Translations under genes and position numbers: made by a program
Assembly (NCBI GenBank): GCA_021432605.1
Contig: MU271144.1
Coordinates: 1,608,606-1,672,605 of the forward strand
Length of the DNA: 64,000 nucleotides
Direction: 5' to 3'
Source: Coniochaeta sp. PMI_546
Lineage: Eukaryota; Ascomycota; Sordariomycetes; Coniochaetales; Coniochaetaceae
Notes under the pieces: generated by a model
What the model was told of the DNA's origin: nothing
What the model saw: the letters and a program-made list of their open reading frames with translations, nothing else
The model's database searches: none
Shown here: one piece after another, positions 1 to 11,894 of the stretch
Layout: the number at the start of each line of letters is the position of its first letter
Numbering within the stretch: position 1 is the first letter of the stretch

Positions 1-144
1 AGTGCGTCCGGGATTCTGGGGCTAAGAGATGCCCGGGATCATCATGCAGTCAACGAGACCTTCGCGAGCACCAACTCGACCTCGGATGAAGGCTTCCTCT
101 CCTCCACCAGTCAGATCGTAGACCCTGACCAAGTACGCTCATGA
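1..144 (+). CDS. C-terminal end of an unidentified gene (partial)
   Basis: The plus strand is open from the first base of the window to a TGA at 142-144, giving 47 residues with no start codon. It would be the last exon of a gene lying to the left. The peptide is rich in Ser, Thr and Asp and I do not recognise it. The other two plus frames are closed within this stretch. It would run tail to tail with the DUF202 gene on the minus strand, leaving about 225 bp between stops. The open frame is short enough to be chance, so the call is weak. Confidence 0.3.
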   Translation, partial: SASGILGLRDARDHHAVNETFASTNSTSDEGFLSSTSQIVDPDQVRS

Positions 145-369
145 TTGCTTTGCCCAATGGAAGATATTTGATCCGTGGTGGGCACCACTTCCATGGGACG
201 CACATAGTCGAGTAAGTGCGCAAATACGAGCCAAGTCAAATGCCGGGTTGTCGCACGTTGGCATACCAGCAGTTGCAGACCGCTGTCGATTGTCTTATAA
301 CCTTGGCCTTCCCGTTCCAATCCAGCATATAATCGTATATGATCATTTGACACCCACAGCCCGCCATCT

Positions 370-836
370 TCACGAAACAAACTGCCACAACAACACCATC
401 AAGCTAACATAAGCCAGCAAACTCAACAGCATCAGCAAGGCAACGGTATTCCCACTCGTTCGAAATTTCTTCCTGACGACCACACTCCGCCGGATGGATC
501 TCGTCCGCCCGTCGGCCTCGGTGTAGCTCTCGTCCTCACTCTCCTCGTCGTCAAAGAACTGCCGGTTGCCTTCGTAGCGGCGGTAAGCGGCAACCAGCAT
601 GATGGCGGCGCCGTACACGGCGAATAGGGCGCCGATGGTGTAGAACTCCGACGTGAAGATCTTGAGTATGATGAGGCTGAAGGAGAACTGCGAGAGGGCG
701 GTGCGCATGTAGGCACCTTCGAAGGTGCGTTGGGCGGCGCGAATCTCGACGAGTCTGCGGAGATGTGAGTAATGGGCAGGTGCGCTCACGGGATGCTATA
801 GCTCTCAGGGAGTGGATAGTATCGAATCGGCAACAT
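370..836 (-). CDS. DUF202 family small membrane protein
   Basis: The main exon (754..370) encodes a small integral membrane protein. A charged start (LVEIRAAQRTFEGAYMRTAL) is followed by two hydrophobic segments, an acidic loop (DDEESEDESY) and a third hydrophobic segment at the C-terminus. This is the pattern of the DUF202/YidH-like family, also found as the membrane part of vacuolar transporter chaperones; the function of stand-alone fungal members is not settled. The long open frame has no usable ATG: it opens at a GTG that coincides with a GTGAGC splice donor. Joining ATG 836 through 790 to 754..370 gives an in-frame protein of about 143 residues. The removed intron (789..755) is only 35 nt, unusually short, so the first exon is tentative. 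The main exon is much surer than the start. Confidence 0.7.
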
Positions 837-1713
837 CTACCCGGGTTTGATCACTTGAATTGGCCAGCAACGTCTTTCCCGTCCACTGTGCGATGGAGGA
901 AGTGTAATGCCACGTCAAGCGCCGGGGGAGGTAAAGGGCAGCGCAATGAATGTGGCGTCTGTGGGAGGATAAATCACTCTGACCCATATACCGAACTAAA
1001 CACATCCCACTTGGGAGGTACCTCTGGGGTTGTCACGTATGAGATGGAAGCACCTGAAAGCAGGAGGGCCTCACTCTTGACTGGTCAAAACGACGGATCT
1101 GGCCCGGTGGAGTCGGAGGTGTAGATGGTCCTCCTGGTGAGGCTGTAGTGCCTATCGCGCCTGTCAGTACATACGCAAGAGACCGAGAAGAGAAAAATGC
1201 TCATGAATAGGTGAAAGAAGCTTGATCACTCACATCGAGCATATTCATGGCCGGCTATCTGATCGTCGCTCTCTGAGAGGAGGGCAGAAAACCTTCAACA
1301 CCCGGTGTATGCCTGCAGAAGTAAAGGCACAGAAGGTCGCCTGAATCCGACAACAAGAATTCTCAGGCTTGCAGCACGGATATTCGCAGTGATCGCAGTG
1401 ATCGAAGTCGAGCACCTCGATCTGAAGACGTCGAGAGCAGTCTCTTGAGTCACTGACCAATCACCGTCTCAGGTCATATGGCCCAATATTAAACCAATGA
1501 GCGTCGAGTCCTCAGGTCTCCATATTTAGCCATGTGCTGGCCCGTGCGCCCACAGGGGTCCGTTCTAGCTGCGTGGCCCTTTGAGAGCTGCGGCTTGGCG
1601 GCCGAACTTCAAGACTGCCAGAACTGCGTAGTACGACTAGTGGGCACATCATAGGAACTCACTCGTTCTCCCCAAAGAGGAATAAGACTATACCACATCA
1701 CCGCAACAAGACA
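837..1713. other. Divergent intergenic region, DUF202 gene / OST2
   Basis: This stretch separates the starts of two divergently transcribed genes and should hold both promoters. Only short open frames occur (under 120 codons), with no recognisable protein motif and no splice pattern that links them. I see no RNA gene, repeat or transposon. Confidence 0.5.
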
Positions 1714-2394
1714 ATGGCGCCGAAACGACACAATGCGAGGGACATCACCCCATCGGCGGCGGCGACAACCCAAGCTGGTCCGACCACAGCGGGAACTGTA
1801 CCAGCAAGCGCAGCTGTCACCAAACAGCACAAGGTCTCGTTGGCGACGAAAGACAGTTGGGCCCAGGTAGTCGGCAACGTCTGGACCCATTACCTCAAGA
1901 CGACTCCGCAGCGAACAAAGCTGATCGATGCCTTCATGGCCTTCCTGGCTGTTGTGGGCGCGCTGCAATTCCTCTACTGTATCCTCGCTGGAAACTATGT
2001 GAGCAGGCCCCCGGATGAGATCGAAGCGAAGCAGTTGCACAGACGAGATTCTAACTTGGCTCCCGAATAGCCCTTCAATGCTTTCCTCTCTGGCTTCTCT
2101 GCAACGGTTGGACAGTTTGTCCTGACTGGTGAGTGGCCAATAACCCTACAGGTTTACCGGTATTTCGGCCGTCATGTACTGACTGCCAACCTATTCACAG
2201 CCTCCCTCCGGATCCAAACCACCGAAGCCAACAAGTCTGACTTCCCCGCTGTATCTCCCGAGAGGTAATAGCCCGACAAGCTCGTACAATGTCTGGACAG
2301 GACCGCATATGCTAATACGAATCCCAGGGCCTTTGCCGACTACGTCGTCTGCAGCCTCATCCTGCATTTCTTCTGCGTCAACTTCATCAATTGA
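1714..2394 (+). CDS. OST2: Oligosaccharyltransferase subunit Ost2/DAD1
   Basis: Ost2 (DAD1, defender against cell death 1) is a small membrane subunit of the ER oligosaccharyltransferase, which moves the Glc3Man9GlcNAc2 glycan from dolichyl-diphosphate to Asn in nascent proteins. Exons: 1714..1998, 2071..2128, 2201..2264, 2328..2394; 157 residues. Splicing reconstructs the family signature in order: TKLIDAFMAFL, LQFLYCILAGNY, PFNAFLSGF, LRIQTTEANKSDF, SPERAFADYV and a final CVNFIN. Three hydrophobic segments are visible. The N-terminus (about residues 1-45) is a variable, Ala/Thr-rich cytosolic tail, longer than in animal DAD1, as is common in fungi. All three introns have standard GT..AG ends (GTGAGC, GTGAGT, GTAATA donors) and keep frame. 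It ends about 190 bp from the convergent GRASP gene. Confidence 0.95.
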
Positions 2395-2585
2395 GCCGTC
2401 GCTCGGGGTTTGGAGGATGTTGAGAGCGCGTTGAGTACGAGTCTAGCTTTGCCTGTTGGAATCAGTTCCATGGACATGCTGCGGAACCACACGTATACAT
2501 ATTAGAGGAGTCAGTGGGTATGGCATAAAAGCTAAAAAAGCAGCACTCAAAAATTCAATTTTGCAATTCGTAAATAACATCCAGC

Positions 2586-3825
2586 TTACTCTCCACCTAT
2601 TGGTTCTGCTGCCGGAGGTGCAGGCGCCTCCCCAGCCTTCGGCGGACCTCGCGGCGGCGGACCACCCGCTTTTGGCGGAGGAGGAACAGGCGCCTTGCGC
2701 CCGCCACCGCCTCCTCCTCCCGGACCGTCCAGTTCCCTGCTCTTTTTCTCTTCCTCCTTGAGATAGTCGTCCATCAAGTTAGGCGCCCCGTGTCCATGTC
2801 CGTGCTGTCTGTCCTTCTTCTTGCTCCGCGGCGGCGCAGTGCCAGCGGCGGGCGGCGTGTTGCTAACCACCACCATCTGCGCCGGTACTAGGAAGTCGCC
2901 GCCAGCCGGCGGTGGAGGGGATGTGGCGGCTGCGGGCACAAACGGACTGGACCGGCCGGACGACACCCCTCCCGTGGCAGGAGTGAATTGTGACTGCGCG
3001 CTAGTGTCGAGATCGAACATGGTCTCGCCAGGCGCGGAAACAGGCTCGTTCAGCGGCGCGGGCAGCCGGTGCAACGCGCCGTAGCCCAGCACGCAGCCCA
3101 GCGCGCCCTCGCCGCCCCAGTCGCGGCTGGGCTGGATCGTGACCTCGCGCGTGACGTTGTATTCGTTGTTGTACACGTATAATCGTAACGGGCGGCCAAT
3201 GTGGTCCTCGACCAGCTCGCTCAGGCCGCCTTCGCCGTGCAGCACGCCCTCCGGTGTGCCGAGGATGTAGTCACTGTAGGGGATGAGGCCGGCAATGTCC
3301 GCTGGGGAACTGGCGGGGACGTCGAGGACGTGCCAGATGTTGGAGACGACGGACAGGGGCGTCCATTGGAGGGTTAGGCCGAGGGAGGGTGTATCGGCAG
3401 GGACGGGGATGTGCATTGCTCTTGTTCGTTGACCCTGTAGTACTCGGCGTGTCAGCATTTGGAAGAAAGGCGCCTGCTGTAGATGATGCAGGTTTTGTGG
3501 AAAGGGCGACACTGACCTTTGCACTCCAGAGTCCAAGCATGACAGAGCTACCTGCGCAGTTCCGCACTTCTTGGGCAAATAATCTCGGATCAGAGTCATC
3601 CTGGAGTCGCGTCAGCAAGGTACGAGACAACCAAATCGCTCAGGTCGGATGGCCTACTATCATACGGCCATTGATGCCGACAATGTAGTCGAACCATGGC
3701 TCAATGCCTAGTTGCAGGTTCTCGTTTCGCAGCACCTGGAAACCGAAGGCGCCATAGCCGTTTGCCTTATTCTGATGTGTCTCGCCGTCGAGACGGGATA
3801 TGAACCGATTGAGCGCGTTGAACAT
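2586..3825 (-). CDS. GRH1: GRASP55/65-type Golgi reassembly stacking protein (Grh1)
   Basis: GRASP proteins are peripheral membrane proteins of the early secretory pathway. They tether ER-exit-site/Golgi membranes and take part in unconventional secretion; yeast Grh1 works with Bug1. Exons: 3825..3658, 3600..3517, 3434..2586; 366 residues. The two PDZ-like halves of the GRASP domain are clear: first half GYGAFGFQVLRNENL and FDYIVGING, then DPRLFAQEVRNCAG and GLWSAKGQRTR at the exon joins, second half SNIWHVLDVPASSPADIAGL and RPLRLYVYNNEYNVTREV. After about residue 225 the protein becomes a Pro/Ala/Gly-rich tail with poly-Gly and poly-Pro runs. That tail is the regulatory SPR-like region and is poorly conserved. 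The start is the first ATG before the MFNALNRF N-terminus typical of ascomycete homologues. It is head to head with the HNH gene. Confidence 0.93.
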
Positions 3826-4295
3826 TCTGTAATTCGATGCTTGGCGTCGGAGGTTGTTCAGGTAAAGAGCACTGCATCAAGGCACTGGTTTTTGCAACGT
3901 TTGCGAGATTGACGTTGAAGCTACCCTGTCATCGAAGGGAGCTAAAAGGGAGACTAAGGTAACATTAAGGTGGCCTTGTGTCCGTCCGCCGTCCAGCCTA
4001 AGAAGTGGGTCACCCCGCAGCCCCATCTCAGCCCTGTGCTAGACCAACGGTCATGTCCTGACTTGAAAGGTTCCAGATCCCATACTCCCAGGTTGCTTCA
4101 ACTTCACTGTCAATTTGTCCTTTGCATTCTGCGACGACATCATTACTGTCCAACTGCGCTATATCAAACAGGATTGTTGTTTTCAGATCCAGTTTCCAAA
4201 TTCGAGTTCAGGTTCAGGTTTAGATTCGGACTCAAATTTGACATCTGATCCCGTTGCTGCTAGAACGGACATTCAACAACGCTGCCTTGCTCAGC
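3826..4295. other. Divergent promoter region with imperfect hairpin
   Basis: This is the shared upstream region of the GRASP gene and the HNH gene. Near 4197-4243 an 11-12 bp imperfect inverted repeat (CAAATTCGAGT against ACTCAAATTTG) flanks a short TTCAGG-type direct repeat. It could form a stem-loop in the leader of the HNH transcript. No gene is supported here. Confidence 0.4.
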
Positions 4296-5506
4296 ATGGC
4301 GCAAGCACAAGAGGCGCCATCCCGGCCGTTCCCACTGAACATGGCCCAGAAGATCCAGTTTCGGCATCCGGGCTACGGCGAGTTGCACAACATATTGATG
4401 CAACTTCCACGCGCCGATCCTGTTCCTGGCATCACGCCCCCTACACACGGAGTACATTGCCTCACGGCACTGACCGCCTGTCAGATCATCGCAAACAATG
4501 AGTTCGCAAATGGCTACTTAAGCACTGATAGAGACGGCAGGATGCCCATCAACACCCCCTTGCATGGGATCCTGACAGAGCCTATCTATTATTTTCACAT
4601 ACGCGGTTACGTTGATCCTGGTCCGTAAACATCGCCATTTTTATTATGCATTACCGGTATTGTGTGCTGATATATCGTATAGATCCTTACCCCGTGGTAC
4701 CCACGTTCCGCGAATGGAGATTTCCCCACAATACCATACCGGACTCTTGGCCCCTGCTTCTTGGCCCTGATAGGAACAGCACGCACTGCGCTGTAACAAA
4801 GATACGGTCCATTGTCGACCAGGCACATTTGGTGCCGAAGGAAGAGGCCGAATGGTTCCAGGAGAACTCGATGGCCCAATACGGGAGCACCTTGTATTCT
4901 GATGTTGACAACCCGTCTAATCTCATACCTCTCAACCCAACTCACCACCAAGCCTTCGACAAACGGTACTGGGCCATTGTGCCTAAACCAGCCGCGGACG
5001 GTTCTACCAGCTACGCCACACATCTTCTATCAAGCGAATTCAGCGACATGTGGCCACAACACCACAGCATCGTTCTGCCGACAGCATCTTTTGTATTGCT
5101 GTTTCGAGAATATGTCTTTGCTCGGTTCGCCTGGGCGATTCTCATGCAGTTGAAATCGTTCTTATGCATGGGCCCACGCAGACGGCTCATACGGGCTTTG
5201 GCTGACGACACAGGCGAGTACCAATTCATGATCGAATTTCTTCCAAGCCAACAACTGCAAGCTCTGTACTCCGGGGGCGGGTCAAGAAACGCAACTCCGA
5301 AGGGGGCGCGAAACAGCATGAATGAGCAAGATGCTGAAATGTCTGAAGCTTGGACGGAAGACTATGATGATGTGGAGGTACATGCGCCCGTATCACAATG
5401 GATTCTGGACCAGAATGGGGAGACGATCGTTGATGATGACCTCGAGTTTCACATCCGCGGCCAGATCAGTGAGGTACTGCATCATGGTCTTGCACAACTG
5501 GGCTAG
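4296..5506 (+). CDS. Fungal HNH nuclease-domain protein (HNH_2 type)
   Basis: Two exons, 4296..4620 and 4683..5506, give 382 residues. Around residues 150-200 an HNH (beta-beta-alpha metal) fold is readable: DQAHLVP supplies the first His (about 157), SNLIPLN the Asn (about 188) and THHQAFD the last His (about 197). This arrangement matches the HNH_2 proteins that are abundant, multicopy and uncharacterised in Pezizomycotina. A metal-dependent nuclease activity is inferred from the motif only. A long C-terminal half with an acidic end has no motif I know. The intron donor is an unusual GTCCGT, but it is the only choice that keeps frame (GAT split over the join), and the same donor hexamer appears in RLI1 here. 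The first ATG in frame is at 4296; the upstream open frame begins at a non-ATG codon. The stop lies 19 bp from the stop of DOP1. Confidence 0.8.
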
Positions 5507-5525
5507 GAAGCCTCTAGGTCTATTT

Positions 5526-8500
5526 CTACAAGGCCTTGACAATACTCCGCTCGTCAAAGAGGTCCTTCAGCAATCCTTGGGTACAAACCCCCCAATCCAT
5601 CGGTACCATGGCGTACGTCGACTCAAAGGCAAATATACTTAGTTGGCTGAAGAATGGCCTCAGAATCTTGGCCACCAGCTCATCCTTTCGCTCCATACTT
5701 ACTTCATCATTAACGCCACCTGGTCCGAGGAGCATCCGTCGAGTGGGCCCCACTGTCGCGGTGACTTCGCCCAGCGCCCCATGGCCGATCATGGAGGAAC
5801 CGAGTTCTTCTGATAGCTCGTCGACAAGGGCTACCGGTTGATAGTCCGACGGCCGGTACACGGCATCGATCGTGTCCGTGACAAACAGCCATTCGTGCAA
5901 TTGGAAGTCGTCTGGCGCGACGCAGATGAGGAGGTCGAGGAGTTTGCAGGCTTGCAAGATGGAGGTATTATTGTACGTATCAGATAAGAAAGTGTGGTCA
6001 GCGGCGACGACAGATGATATCGCTGCGTGCAGTTCGGCATTGATAATAGGCCACAGGGGTGCCAGGTGGATAGGGCTAGTCTTAAGTACGAGCGAACGTA
6101 CCACCATGTACACCTCAGCACGGGTCGTGGACGACGGCGAGGAGGTAGAGGTAGCACCCAACAATTCTACGAGCTTATCAAGTATAGTTGGGATGTCCGT
6201 GACGAACGTGTCCTCTGCAGAAGCCAGGATCAGTGTAGCTATACGGCGAAGGTTGAGCTGAGTCTTGCGGTCGGCTTCGAGTCGTGCAGACGTCGCTCCG
6301 ACACCAAAGACGATGCCAGCGGTACTTGGTGGCGTAATGCGGCTCACGATCTCGGGTAAGCGGTCCTTGTCACTGACTATCCATTGTCGCAGAAGTGGGA
6401 GCCATTCGTTTTGGATGAGTGACAGCTTGGAGCCAAAGAACCGCCCGTCGTTGAACACATCTCCGACATCCTTTTTCCACGACCGTTGGTTGTTCGGGAG
6501 CCTGGATAGTTCTTGAAGTAACACCAACGTGCTCTTGGACACGGTATCAGGGAAGGATTTTGATCGTAGAGCCGGACCGATGACGTTTGTCGATATGGCT
6601 GTGGCGGCTGTGAGGACACGGTCTGGCTCGACCAGGATTTTGGGCAGATTCGGAACGATAGATGATAGTATGCCTACAACATCATCTGCACGCTCCGCTG
6701 GAAGCCTTGGGACAGGGGACAGTCCAGATGCGTCGCTAAGTCGCTTCTCTGACTGGTCCGCGGCGCCGGATGTCTCTGCGATGGAAGGTCGTGTGGTAAA
6801 GATGGCAGTGAGCAGCCGAAGAAAGAGGTCCGCCAGGTCCCTCCGCATCTTCCGCTGCTCGCCAAAGTTTGTATTGTCCACTTTCTCACCCAAGATGGCG
6901 GCGAACTCCAGCAGGCTCGGCAGCGTTTGCCGATGTGGGAAGGGATTCCCTAGTAGATCCTTTAGGAAGGTCATGCAATCCTGCCAGATCTCGTCCATCG
7001 AGTCGTCCTCGAGTGTCTGAGCATAGTCTACTAGGAATATGACTATGTCGGTGTCTTGAAGCTCAATGGTCAGGGTCGATCTCCTAGATGGATCCAATGC
7101 ACTAGGATTCGTCCGACTATATATCGCGTTGAATAGGGCCGGGACCGTGTGCTTCGGACGTGAACCGTCTAGTGCGGGTAGCAGCTTGAGCACCTCGGCG
7201 TGCTGCGTGGATTCCGCATTGCCCAGCGAACCACGCCAGATTCCAATCACAGTTTCCAAGCACTCTAGTGTCTCTGCGGCAAAGAGGTGTTCAAGCAACC
7301 TTCGAGCTCTGTTTCTCATCCGAAGAGATGTGTAGTTGAAGGAGGCGGCTGAGGTAACGTCCTGGGCAGAAGTATCCCGGCCCTGGCCCCAGGACCATAT
7401 TGTGAAACAAATTCGCACGGCATCTTGGAAAGCGAGCAACACCGTAAGCCGGTCATTCGCTGTAGCGCTCCTGGACTGTGGAGTGTCTGTCGAGAAGACG
7501 CCTGACACCATATTACCGAAGAAACCCTGAGGTTGATCGGGGCTCTTGACAACCTGGGCTCTAGCCTCTTCAGCCAGTAGCCTGTCGTGTCCTCTGGCCA
7601 AGACTTGTTCCAGACCATTGAGTAGGGAAATAAGGGTATTTTCGGGAACATTGTTAACTGCACCCAACATTGGGTTCGGGTCCCTGAAGACCTTCTTCAG
7701 GCTTGAAAATGTATCTCCTATCTGTGTGCAGAAGGTCTCGACAAGTGGTATTACCACCTGAAATATCGAGTCGGTGTAAAGAGGAAGGCACTCGCTCAGA
7801 AAGTTGACCCAGCTATCCAAGACCGGTCGGCTGTTGGGAGAGCTCAAGCCAGCTTGAATACACTTCAGAAGTGTCGGAGGCGGCGGGGGATTCCTAGTTG
7901 GTGGATATTCTGATGAAAGCGACGATCTTAGACCCTTTGCATGGTCGATACTCATAGTACGTTTCTCGTTCGTCGGTGATGTTGGTAGCTCGACCGGCAG
8001 CACCTCGCGGAGTTTCAACGACGCGAAGACGACATCGAGCAGCAATACTTGGATGTAGGGATCCGGCCACTGAAGTGACTGTGTCAGCCTGTCGATAAGC
8101 AGAGGTTCGAGATGTAGGGTCGAGAGTGGTTCAGCGTAAGGGCTCAAGAGGAGTTGTTGTAACACGGTGAGAGCACAGCGGTAAAGCTGAGTTATCTTGG
8201 CCTCGCCCTTTTCTGGAATGTTTTCGCAACCGATGCACCTCAGACACGCCTGTACGAAGAACTCTTGTAGGGTTACGTCGCCTTCCACGCCAGCTGTACG
8301 CTTCGTCAGCTAGAAAATTCCAAGTTGGAGGAGACCTATGACTTACTGATTTGTGAGGGGGAAGGGAAGTAGGCTTCAGAAGAGACAGTCTTCCTGGCAA
8401 GAATAGCCCAAACTGCATCTGGAGCCCAGCGGAAGGTGTTCGACAAGACCCGGAGGTAATACAATGCCAAATCCAGATCGTCGTCTTCTGTGAACTGCAC

Positions 8501-11325
8501 CAGCCCTGGTTTTGCCCCATCGGTCGGCGTTGCCGGTTGTCTCCCGAGGAATGGGAGGTCCAGCAGCTTCAAGATGAGGATTCTAAAGATTCTACAGATC
8601 GTTAGCACGAGATAGCACGAGATAAATTAAACAGTTATAATCTACTGACTTGTCCGTCCCGATGAGACTATGCAACCAGCTCTTTGCCGTCATGAACAAC
8701 TGCGTCCGGTCGTCGCTGAGCGCATCTAACATCAAGAAAAGCGGCCTTGTGAGCATCACATCATAGTTGTCCATACCAGCAAGTCGTGGCAGGGTTTTAA
8801 GGTCTCCATTAGGGGTTTTGGGGCCTCGTCTGTCTGCTCCTGAAGGGTTATCCTGAAGGCTGTGTGCCCACAGAACAGAGAAACTCCTGCCAGACTCGCA
8901 AGGCCGTGTAGCAAATATTCCTGTGGTATCGTTTTCTAACATCAGGGTAGAGATAGCCGCCTCGATATCCCGGTTCTGCGGCGTGAGAGCGGTCTGCAAG
9001 ACCCAGAGGTTGCGCACCGTTTCCACATGATACTTTGGTTCAGACGCCGACAGGTAGACCCAAGCGTGGCGAACCAAGGGGTTAACAAGCTCTGATAGCT
9101 CAACAGTTGTTATGCGATTGGCGGCGTGCAGATGAGTGGAGAGAGACAGCGTCGATGAGAATGTGCTAAAGGGCAACACGTTTTGGGATGAGAGACATCG
9201 GTGGAGGGAAGACACCAATGAGCTGACCTGGAATTCAATCGTATGTGGTATCTTGGATAGAAGTAGGAGGAGGATCCGACTTTTCACTGCCACATCATGG
9301 CCGAATTCTTTCTCATTCAAACTTCCACAATTGAAGGTGCAGGCTTTCTGTAAGAGCAGTTCGGCGACGTTCTGCGGCCCGAAGGGAGGAGGAGCTGCCT
9401 CCAGGTTCCCCTGTTCGTTGAGGTAGAATGCTTTGATCTTCTTAAGAATCTCAACATTCGGCATGTCCATCAGTAACTTGGCCTCGACAGCAGGAGCCTC
9501 GTTCTTCCCGGCAGTGATGGCGAAAGCTCGGTCAGGGACAATCTCAAGCAAGTCCGCTATGACAGTCAGCACTTTACTGCTCACTGATGCCTGATCCCTT
9601 TGTACAGAGTCTGTCGTCTTTTCTCTCTCCTTGGCCTCGTCAAGCATACACAACACGGCCAATGCAGTCAATGGGGCATGGACCGTCATCATTTCTTCTT
9701 CCCGTATGTTGAAATGTGTCAGAATGAAGGTGACAAGATCGAGTTTATCGTTACGATCCGGAACAGATGTGCTTCCTGGTAGGATAGCCTGAGCCATCAA
9801 ACCGAGCATCTCGCTGTAGATGAGGCCGCTTTCAACCCCATCGAAGAATACGCTGGCGCTGCGCACGACCTCGATAAAATCAGTCTTTCTTCGGGCCTTG
9901 AACTTGAACTTCCTGACGCTGTCCACGATAGGTAGGAAAACTTCCGGGACTACCAGACCACCGATCTCCCATCGATCCATCAGTGAGAGACATATTCGGT
10001 ATGGCCGCGCTTTGTCCGCTGGATTATCATCTTGGCTATCCTTGATCATGCTCAGAAGAGCTTTTGTGAGTGGCTGGAGACCGTGTTCTTCAAAATACGT
10101 GGTTCTCGAGCCGAAAAAGCCTTGCTGATTTCCTGGTACTGAGCCAGGTGACTCAGGTCCACCATCTTGGTCCTGGGAAGCAGGTTCTGGACCGAGGAGC
10201 CAAGTCCAGAGCCGCCTGTTGAGGCTCATGTCCCGTCTTATCGTTACCCCGGCGGCCGCACTAAGGAGCAGCTCTAGATCAGCACCCTTAACCCTCGTTT
10301 GCAGCACTTTGGAATGTAGTGGAAGATGCGTGACCAGCAAGTCCAGATACCCGCGTTGTATAAGCAGCTGCTCATCTGCAAGACCAGCAGCAAAGGAGCG
10401 CAATAAAAGTCCAGGTTCCGGAGATGTGACTAACTCCGCGAGTTTGGACGAAGTGGTCCGTTCAGACTCATTCGTCCTTCGGCTTGTCTCAGGTGTGCCC
10501 TGCTCTGGCTCTTCTCCGAGCTTCGGAAGGCTTCGAGCTAGATATGCCAGCGCGCCTGCCCTCCGGCTTACACCTGTTATTGAGGCCAGAAAAAAGCACT
10601 GCCAGAAGAAGTCATCGCCGGCTGAGTGCTCTGACGTTATCTGTTCGCTCCCTGGAGGGCGGACTGACACCTTGAAACGCTCCAGCAGCTTCAGCGTCCG
10701 TTCAAAGTCCTCAGCGGTTTCCTCCTCAAGCCCGGGTAGGAGAGCCAGGACTATCGACTTCATAGCTGGTCGTAAGGACCGTGGATCAAGGCCCAAGAAG
10801 TGGCGTTCGAGTATATCTAGGAAAGGGGTCCGCACGGAGAGAGACGCAAAGGATAGTGTAGACGCAATGCCCGGGAGGTATAATGGGAGATCCTTTGACA
10901 GTCCATCCTTTCCGATGGTCGTGAATACATAGTTATACACCTCAAGAGCCTTTTGATGGACGCCAGACGGTAGGGAAGGGTTCAAGCATTGTGATAGGCG
11001 CTTCGCGACTGTAGGCTTGGCGGGAATGGTAGTGATGGTGGACGGTCGAGCCTGAAGAGCCTGCATAACACCAAAGTCAGAACTTTCCAGATTTGATGGG
11101 ATACATGACCTCGCGCACCTTGAGGAGCCGGTTCAGAAATGATATATAGTCCGCCCATTCTTCGAGCGCAGTGTCGAAGAGGGAGAGCGCTCTATCGACG
11201 CCGGATGCATATTTTCGGTAATGTTTGTCTTTCACGGCAGCTTCCTCTAAAACGGGACTATCAGTTACTACAGCAGACTCCAAGACCCTTTGAAGTACGT
11301 ACCGTGCCCAAGTTGGTTCCGCCAT
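5526..11325 (-). CDS. DOP1: Dopey/DopA family protein, Dop1
   Basis: Dop1 (DopA in Aspergillus, Pad-1 in worms) is a very large cytosolic protein. With Mon2 and the flippase Neo1 it acts at Golgi/endosomal membranes in retrograde traffic, and it is needed for normal morphogenesis. Exons: 11325..11119, 11060..8650, 8591..8347, 8293..5526; 1876 residues, the usual size. The N-terminal Dopey domain is clear: KYASGVDRALSLFDTALEEW, FLNRLLKALQ across the first join, then AKRLSQCLNPSLPSGVHQKA and LPLYLPGIASTLSFASLSVR. A conserved middle (LILKLLDLPFLG) spans the third exon and the C-terminal two thirds are helical, leucine-rich repeat-like. Every join keeps frame, and branch points (GCTAAC before exon 3) are visible. 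The head-to-head neighbour is MON1, another endosomal gene. Confidence 0.95.
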
Positions 11326-11894
11326 TGGCGCGGAGCTGGCGAGTTCCGGCCAGAGCTGTCCGGAGAGGCAGACCTTCTACCGGGTTCAAGGGCCATGATC
11401 GCACGAAACCATGGAGTTGTTCTGTGATAAGAGTCGGATTATGACTTCAAACATAGTTATCGATAGCTGGGGCATTCGCGCGGCATTATGGTGTGTCACT
11501 GGGTGTCGTTAGGCATTCCTAGAAGGCTACGTGTGAGGTCCAGAAAGGTACAAGGGTACTACGGCCAGCTCTTGTGTCCACGCGCTTTCCCAAGCGTGGA
11601 GTGATTTCCTGTCTGATTGGATGGATACCCTTGTAAATTGGTCTGAGGGCCTGCAAGGCTGCTGCTTATCGGTTATCTTGACCGATATGGCGATCGTCGT
11701 CATTGCTCCAACATAGAGGGCACGCTTAGATCGACATCATGCCTTTGAAACATCCCCGTATATGGCTGTAATAATGAGAATGGAGCTATTCACACTTGCA
11801 TTGTTGCCGAGCCTCTTCGATATCGTTTTCATTCCTGAGATAATTCGTTGCAGACAACGATGAGCGCTTCGGCCACACAACGGCGACATCACCA
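11326..11894. promoter_or_regulatory. Divergent promoter region DOP1 / MON1
   Basis: There are 569 bp between the two start codons of genes that both work in endosomal membrane traffic. It must contain both promoters and 5' leaders. No TATA box or named factor site is convincing, and no additional gene is seen. Out-of-frame ATGs lie shortly upstream of the MON1 start (for example near 11860). Confidence 0.5.

Noticed and set aside
111-380. 89-codon minus-strand frame beside the DUF202 gene
   Set aside because: It starts at a non-ATG codon, overlaps the 3' end of the DUF202 gene and shows no recognisable protein feature.
765-1124. 119-codon plus-strand frame in the DUF202/OST2 spacer
   Set aside because: Composition is unlike the neighbouring genes, no motif or intron pattern is seen, and it overlaps the likely first exon of the DUF202 gene.
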